DNA of 64,000 nt from Bisporella sp. PMI_857 (lineage: Eukaryota > Ascomycota > Leotiomycetes > Helotiales > Helotiaceae). This document shows positions 59,801 to 64,000 of this stretch, piece by piece. The stretch spans positions 434,001 to 498,000 of the forward strand of contig JAJSPD010000008.1 in assembly GCA_021307315.1 (NCBI GenBank), given 5' to 3'. The notes under the pieces were generated by a model. The model ran no database searches. It was not told the origin of the DNA and was given only the letters and a program-made list of their open reading frames with translations. Both the position numbers and the translations under genes were made by a program. Within the stretch, counting starts at the first letter, position 1. The number at the start of each line of letters is the position of its first letter.

Positions 59801-61786
59801 CAGCTGGCTTACACGCCGAGAAACCGACGTAGAAATGGCAGATGATTTGAGTGTCTACTACACACCCAGACACTCAACGGCTACACCGCGACCTTCTATG
59901 GCATTGGGACGGGTATCATATGCTTCTACGGACGCGGCATCATGGCAAGAAGACTACATTGATGATCTGATTGATGAAGGCCTCGTCTTGGATGACTCTG
60001 CAGTGTTCGAGCGTTGCTTCCAGCACACAAACGATTTTGCGTCAGAGGGCTTGCGAACCTTGCTCTTTGGATATCGCTTCATTGATGAGCAAGAGTATGT
60101 TGGATGGAAGAAGGTATATCTCGACGCAACAACAAGTCTTGTCGACCGTCAAATCTTGATCGAGAATGCTGGAGAGATAATTGAGCAGAATTTTGATCTG
60201 GCTGGTGCTACAGCTATTGAAGATAAGCTTCAGCAAGGCGTACCCGAGACCATTGATAAACTGAGGCGAGCTAATATCAAGATTTGGATGCTCACGGGAG
60301 ATAAGAGAGAGACTGCCATCAACATTGCCCATTCTGCCAGATTATGCAAGAATTACTCGGAGGTTGTCATCTTGGATTCTACAACTGGTGAAGTTGAGCA
60401 GCGCATGGCCACAACGCTACTGGATATCAGCAAAGGATCCGTCGCACATTCTGTGGTTGTTGTTGATGGTCATACTTTGACTGAGATTGATGCCGATGAG
60501 ACTTTATCTGCACTCTTCTTTGATTTGGCAGTGGTCGCTGATTCGGTCATCTGCTGTCGAGCAAGCCCAAGTCAGAAAGCCGGGCTTGTAAAGACTATCA
60601 GAACCAAGGTCAACAAGTCTTTGACTTTAGCCATTGGCGATGGTGCCAACGACATTGCCATGATTCAAGAGGCACATGTCGGAGTTGGCATCAGCGGAAA
60701 GGAAGGGCTTCAAGCTGCTAGGATCTCGGATTACTCGATCGCCCAGTTCAGATTTCTGCAAAAGCTTCTTTTTTGTGCACGGAAGATGGAACTATGTCCG
60801 GATAGGCAAATACATCCTCGGCACATTTTGGAAGGAGCTGATGTTCTATCTGGTTACAGCACTGTATGAACAATGGTGTGGCTACACTGGTACTTCGCTA
60901 TTTGAATCGACCTCACTCACAGTTTTCAATACACTCTTCACCTCCCTTGCAGTCATTTGCTTGGTTTTTTGAGCAGGATTTATCCGCTACGACTCTTCTT
61001 GCTGTTCCTGAACTTTATATGCAAGGACAACGCAACGAGGCATTCAACTTCAAGAAGTATTTTGGATGGATGTTCATGGCCACATGCGAAGCCATGATAA
61101 TCTGGTTCATTGGTCAAGAACTCTGGGGCAACGCCATCTTCAACAAAGACGGGTCCCTTCTTGGCTTGGGCCAGATCGGCTTCAGCGCGTCCATCATGTT
61201 CATCAACATCAAGCTGCTCATCCTCGAATTCCACAATATTACCATCATCCCGATTGTCGGCTTTTTCGTCACAGCCGGTGGTTGGTGGCTTTGGACAGGT
61301 GTATTATCCGTGATTTTCAAGCCGAACAAAGATTACCTCCTCTACCCAATGCTCTCAGCCTTTGTCACACACCATGGCCGTGACCTGACGTGGTGGCTCG
61401 TCCTCTTGCTCATCCTATCTTGCCTCACGCTCTTCGAACTCATGGTAAGCAGCATACGCAAGACGTTCTGGCCCACCGACACAGACGTCTTCCAAGAGCT
61501 ACAAAAAGACCCCGTGATCCGCCGTCGCTTCGAAGAGGCCGTCGATTGCGGGAGCAACTCCGCTCCGGAGCTGGAAATCGGGAACGGGAAATCAAGCGCG
61601 GAGCTAAGAGAGGGCGAGATCCAGGCGTTGCTGAATCGGCCGAGGGTCATGGACGGAGCGGCTGACCCGCTTGGGGAACCGAAAAAGAGGAATACCATAG
61701 ATGCGGAGGCGGAGGCGATCGAGCTGCGGGCGAGGTATCCGGAGACAGGAAAAAGAAAGATATCGACCGATGTTAGAGATGTGTAA
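56846..61786 (+). CDS. dnf3: P4-type phospholipid flippase (Dnf3-like P-type ATPase)
   Basis: An aminophospholipid flippase of Golgi or plasma membrane, moving lipid from outer to inner leaflet using ATP. After a disordered N-terminus come RSSRYTIWDFIPRQLIFQFSK and SMSKEGWDDYRRYKLDKIE, closest to Dnf3 among yeast flippases. The A domain has TMALDGETNLK, the M4 motif PLSLYVSLEI (P4 hallmark), the phosphorylated Asp FSDKTGTLTDN, the hinge motifs WMLTGDKRETAIN and AIGDGANDIAMI, then ten membrane segments in total, ending ISTDVRDV. A large Ser/Arg insertion (SFSRPSITLSRPSMARSR) lies in the N domain. One intron, 59680-59736, is clear. Frame breaks occur near 56860, 57325, 58268, in the T run 60769-60774 (one T too many) and in the T run 60965-60970 (one base short). 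The rest is conserved, so assembly errors are likely. Confidence 0.92.
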
Positions 61787-63423
61787 ATATGATGCGTGAC
61801 GAGATTATGTGTTTGGTACATCATAGACGCAGGCATAGCCTTCCTTTTTTATGGATGATACCTGGGTTTGCAAAAGGGCATGGCGCGGTTTCTGTTTGGG
61901 ATATTCTCTATGTAATTTAGTTGTCTCCAATTCTATTAGTACGTTTTCATCACCGTTGGTTCATCAAATAAGACGGTGATCGCAGAAGACGTGGACTATC
62001 GTCACAAAAGCAGGACGCTCTCTGTGCCATTCACGAAGATACAAGAGAGCCAGCACAAAATGCTAAGAACCTACCCATAGCACCACCCTAACATCCATCC
62101 ATCGTACCGGCATAACAAGCGTGTAATAATAACGGTCGACCCCGAAATCGAGATAGCACAAACGCGACACAGAACCTCCACGAAAGCGGCCCTGAGAGCT
62201 GATCTCGCTACCATATACAAGACAATATTTTCTTTTTTCCTTCTTTTTTTGCTTTCTTCACGAGCTGGCAGTGATCGCTCTGTTAGTACGATATAGAGAA
62301 TAACGCGTTAACAAGTATGACACAACCTTGCTACCGCATGTTCGCGCGGCTCTGGTCGAGCTGGCTAGTCCTCGTAGCATTTATCTAATTCGGGAAAGGT
62401 TTTGATTTGGGATTTTGAACTTGTGGAGAAAACTACTGAAATTTGGAAGAGTACATGGGAGGGGATGAGGATGAAGTGACGAGTTGAGAGAGTATTGGTG
62501 AGGGCTGTGTAGGGATCGATGGTCTGTAGAGTTGATGATGGCACGCGCTATGTCAGTGTCTTTGCGTATGGTTGGAACGCAATTTCAACTGTGTTATGCT
62601 CTGATCTGAGGTGAGGTGAGGTGAGGATTCTTCTCTCCTTGACGTGGTTCGTGAGAGTATATTTCGATGGTAGATCTCGACAATCTTGTAGTGTTCTAGA
62701 TTCTTTGCAAGACGGGCACACCACTCTAGCTTATCAGGAGATCTTTGTTGATGCGAGATATGGTCGTTCTCAATACTATAAAGTCTGCCTGAGGGGTAAA
62801 TAGAGAAATTCTGGACCTTGAGACAAGCTGTTGTGAGAGTTAAAGCTTTGCTCTCGTTCGGTTCATGGTGGGTTGTGACGTATTCAAGATGGGCCTTCTA
62901 ATCCGAAGTATATCATACAGCAAAAGTCGAAACTAGCGTCATTGAAACAATCAATGATTTAAGGGTATCGCTCCACATTGTCTTTATGCTAGTACTATTA
63001 CGGCTTAAGACTGGAGTTAGCATATCATCCTTGCCAAGGTATGAATACATGAAGCTATACACACCTTGGGACCTTCTAACATCGTCCAGTATTCCTCCAT
63101 GTTGGAAATTTTTGTAAATACCTTCCATAGCTTTGTCAATAGCCACCAGCCTTAACAGAAAAACGCAATAAGGTGAGCACTATCGTGCATCAATCATACT
63201 GTCTCTTGTCCTCCAGCGATGGAGCCTTTCATTATGATGATGGATGGTTGTGCACGCTTGTAGCCTTACACAACCATGCCACCATTCTCGCAAGGCTGTC
63301 GTTCAGCTGAGTCGCAGTAGGCGTCAGCCTCCTTGACATTTCGCGACACAACTCGAGTGCAATCATATAGAGATATCAGATGTTTCAAAAATCCTTCCAT
63401 TTTCCATTCAGTTTTGTCGAGCA
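61787..63423. other. Intergenic, nothing recognised
   Basis: About 1.6 kb. The only structure is a short GAGGT tandem repeat at 62608-62626. Short frames, including a minus-strand 77-codon one (63146-62913), have no motif. Confidence 0.5.
62608..62626. repeat. (GAGGT)n tandem repeat
   Basis: Nearly four copies of GAGGT between the flippase and HET genes. Confidence 0.85.
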
Positions 63424-64000
63424 ATGCGCCTCCTCACGCACAACAACAACGGAGAACTCAGCCTAACCGAATTCCTCGGCGAAAACACCCCTCCATATGC
63501 TATACTTTCGCATACATGGGGAAGTGAGGAGGTCACCTTTGCAGATCTGTCGGATGGCATTGGCAAGGAGAAGGCTGGCTATGACAAAATAGAGTTCTGT
63601 GGAGAACGGGCCCGCTGCGATGGATTACAATACTTTTGGGTGGACAGTTGCTGCATCGACAAAGCGAGTAGTAATGAGCTTACAGAGGCTATCAATTCCA
63701 TGTTCCGCTGGTACTCGAAAGCGGCTAAGTGCTACGTCTATCTGTCAGATGTTTCTTGTCCTTCATCAGAGATGGACAATATAACTCATGCGCTACTATG
63801 GGAAACGGCATTTCGGACGAGCAGGTGGTTCACTCGAGGCTGGACACTACAAGAGCTGATTGCTCCCAGATCGGTTGAATTTTTCTCTAGAGAAGGTTCG
63901 CTATTGGGCAACAAGGAATCTTTAGAACAACAAATCTGTGAAACCACAAGAATACCCGTTAAAGCTCTAGGGGGGTGCTCTATCTGAATTCAGTATCACT
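63424..64000 (+). CDS. HET-domain protein, N-terminal part, runs off the window
   Basis: A fungal heterokaryon-incompatibility domain of the HET-D/HET-E subgroup. Starting at ATG 63424 (MRLLTHNNNGELSLTEFLG) it has YAILSHTWGSEEVTFADL, then FWVDSCCIDKASSNELTEAI, MFRWYSKAAKCYVYLSDV and SRWFTRGWTLQELIAPR, the expected order. The domain resembles TIR folds and triggers cell death when a mismatched partner is sensed; in this subgroup it is often followed by NACHT and repeats, which would lie beyond 64000. A six-G run at 63970-63975 shifts the frame to a TGA. With five G the protein reads ALGGALSEFSI and stays open to the window edge, so a homopolymer error is likely. Confidence 0.88.

Overview
The window looks like nuclear DNA of a filamentous ascomycete. 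Genes are split by short GT-AG introns (about 41-66 nt, several with a CTAAC-type branch site). The gene set is typical of Pezizomycotina: 2EXR, HET, NACHT and GNAT families, an alternative NADH dehydrogenase, and a homeodomain factor with a conserved central domain. Similarity as I remember it leans to Leotiomycetes, but that is a guess. No rRNA, tRNA or CRISPR was seen.

Layout: 1-4.5 kb has an unrecognised short locus and a GNAT acetyltransferase. 4.5-6.6 kb has a mitochondrial alternative NADH dehydrogenase. 7.6-8.9 kb is the TPR tail of a dead NB-ARC/TPR-type NLR. 9.2-10.8 kb has a beta-lactamase-like serine hydrolase. 12.1-13 kb has a Cys-rich, probably GPI-anchored wall protein. 14.5-18.3 kb has a Sus1-like factor facing CDC48. 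21.7-24 kb has a SET-MYND methyltransferase. 24-28.4 kb is an AT-rich gene desert. 29.4-31.6 kb has a small membrane protein and a 2EXR protein. 33.2-34.1 kb has the fatty-acid elongation dehydratase PHS1. 35-38.8 kb has an intact alpha/beta-hydrolase-NACHT NLR. 40.5-43.6 kb is a compact housekeeping island (AAGAB/p34-like, SmD3, GEP4). 43.7-51 kb is AT-rich with a dead HET gene and unrecognised relics. 53.6-55.5 kb has a homeodomain factor, 56.8-61.8 kb a Dnf3-type lipid flippase, and 63.4 kb to the end the start of a HET-domain gene.

Two themes run through the window. First, many conserved genes (CDC48, DNF3, PHS1, GEP4, AAGAB, NDE, SET-MYND, GNAT) carry isolated one-base frameshifts, several beside homopolymers. 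CDC48 is essential, and its exon lengths sum to 3n+1, so assembly indels are more likely than decay. Second, nonself-recognition genes recur: an intact hydrolase-NACHT NLR, a HET gene at the right edge, and relics of a TPR NLR and a HET gene. The relics carry in-frame TAA codons that single-base indels cannot explain. The intact NLR lacks C-terminal repeats and ends in a Ser-rich tail with two NSI-containing segments 38 residues apart, a spacing close to that of the two HET-s amyloid repeats. This is the most unusual lead in the window.
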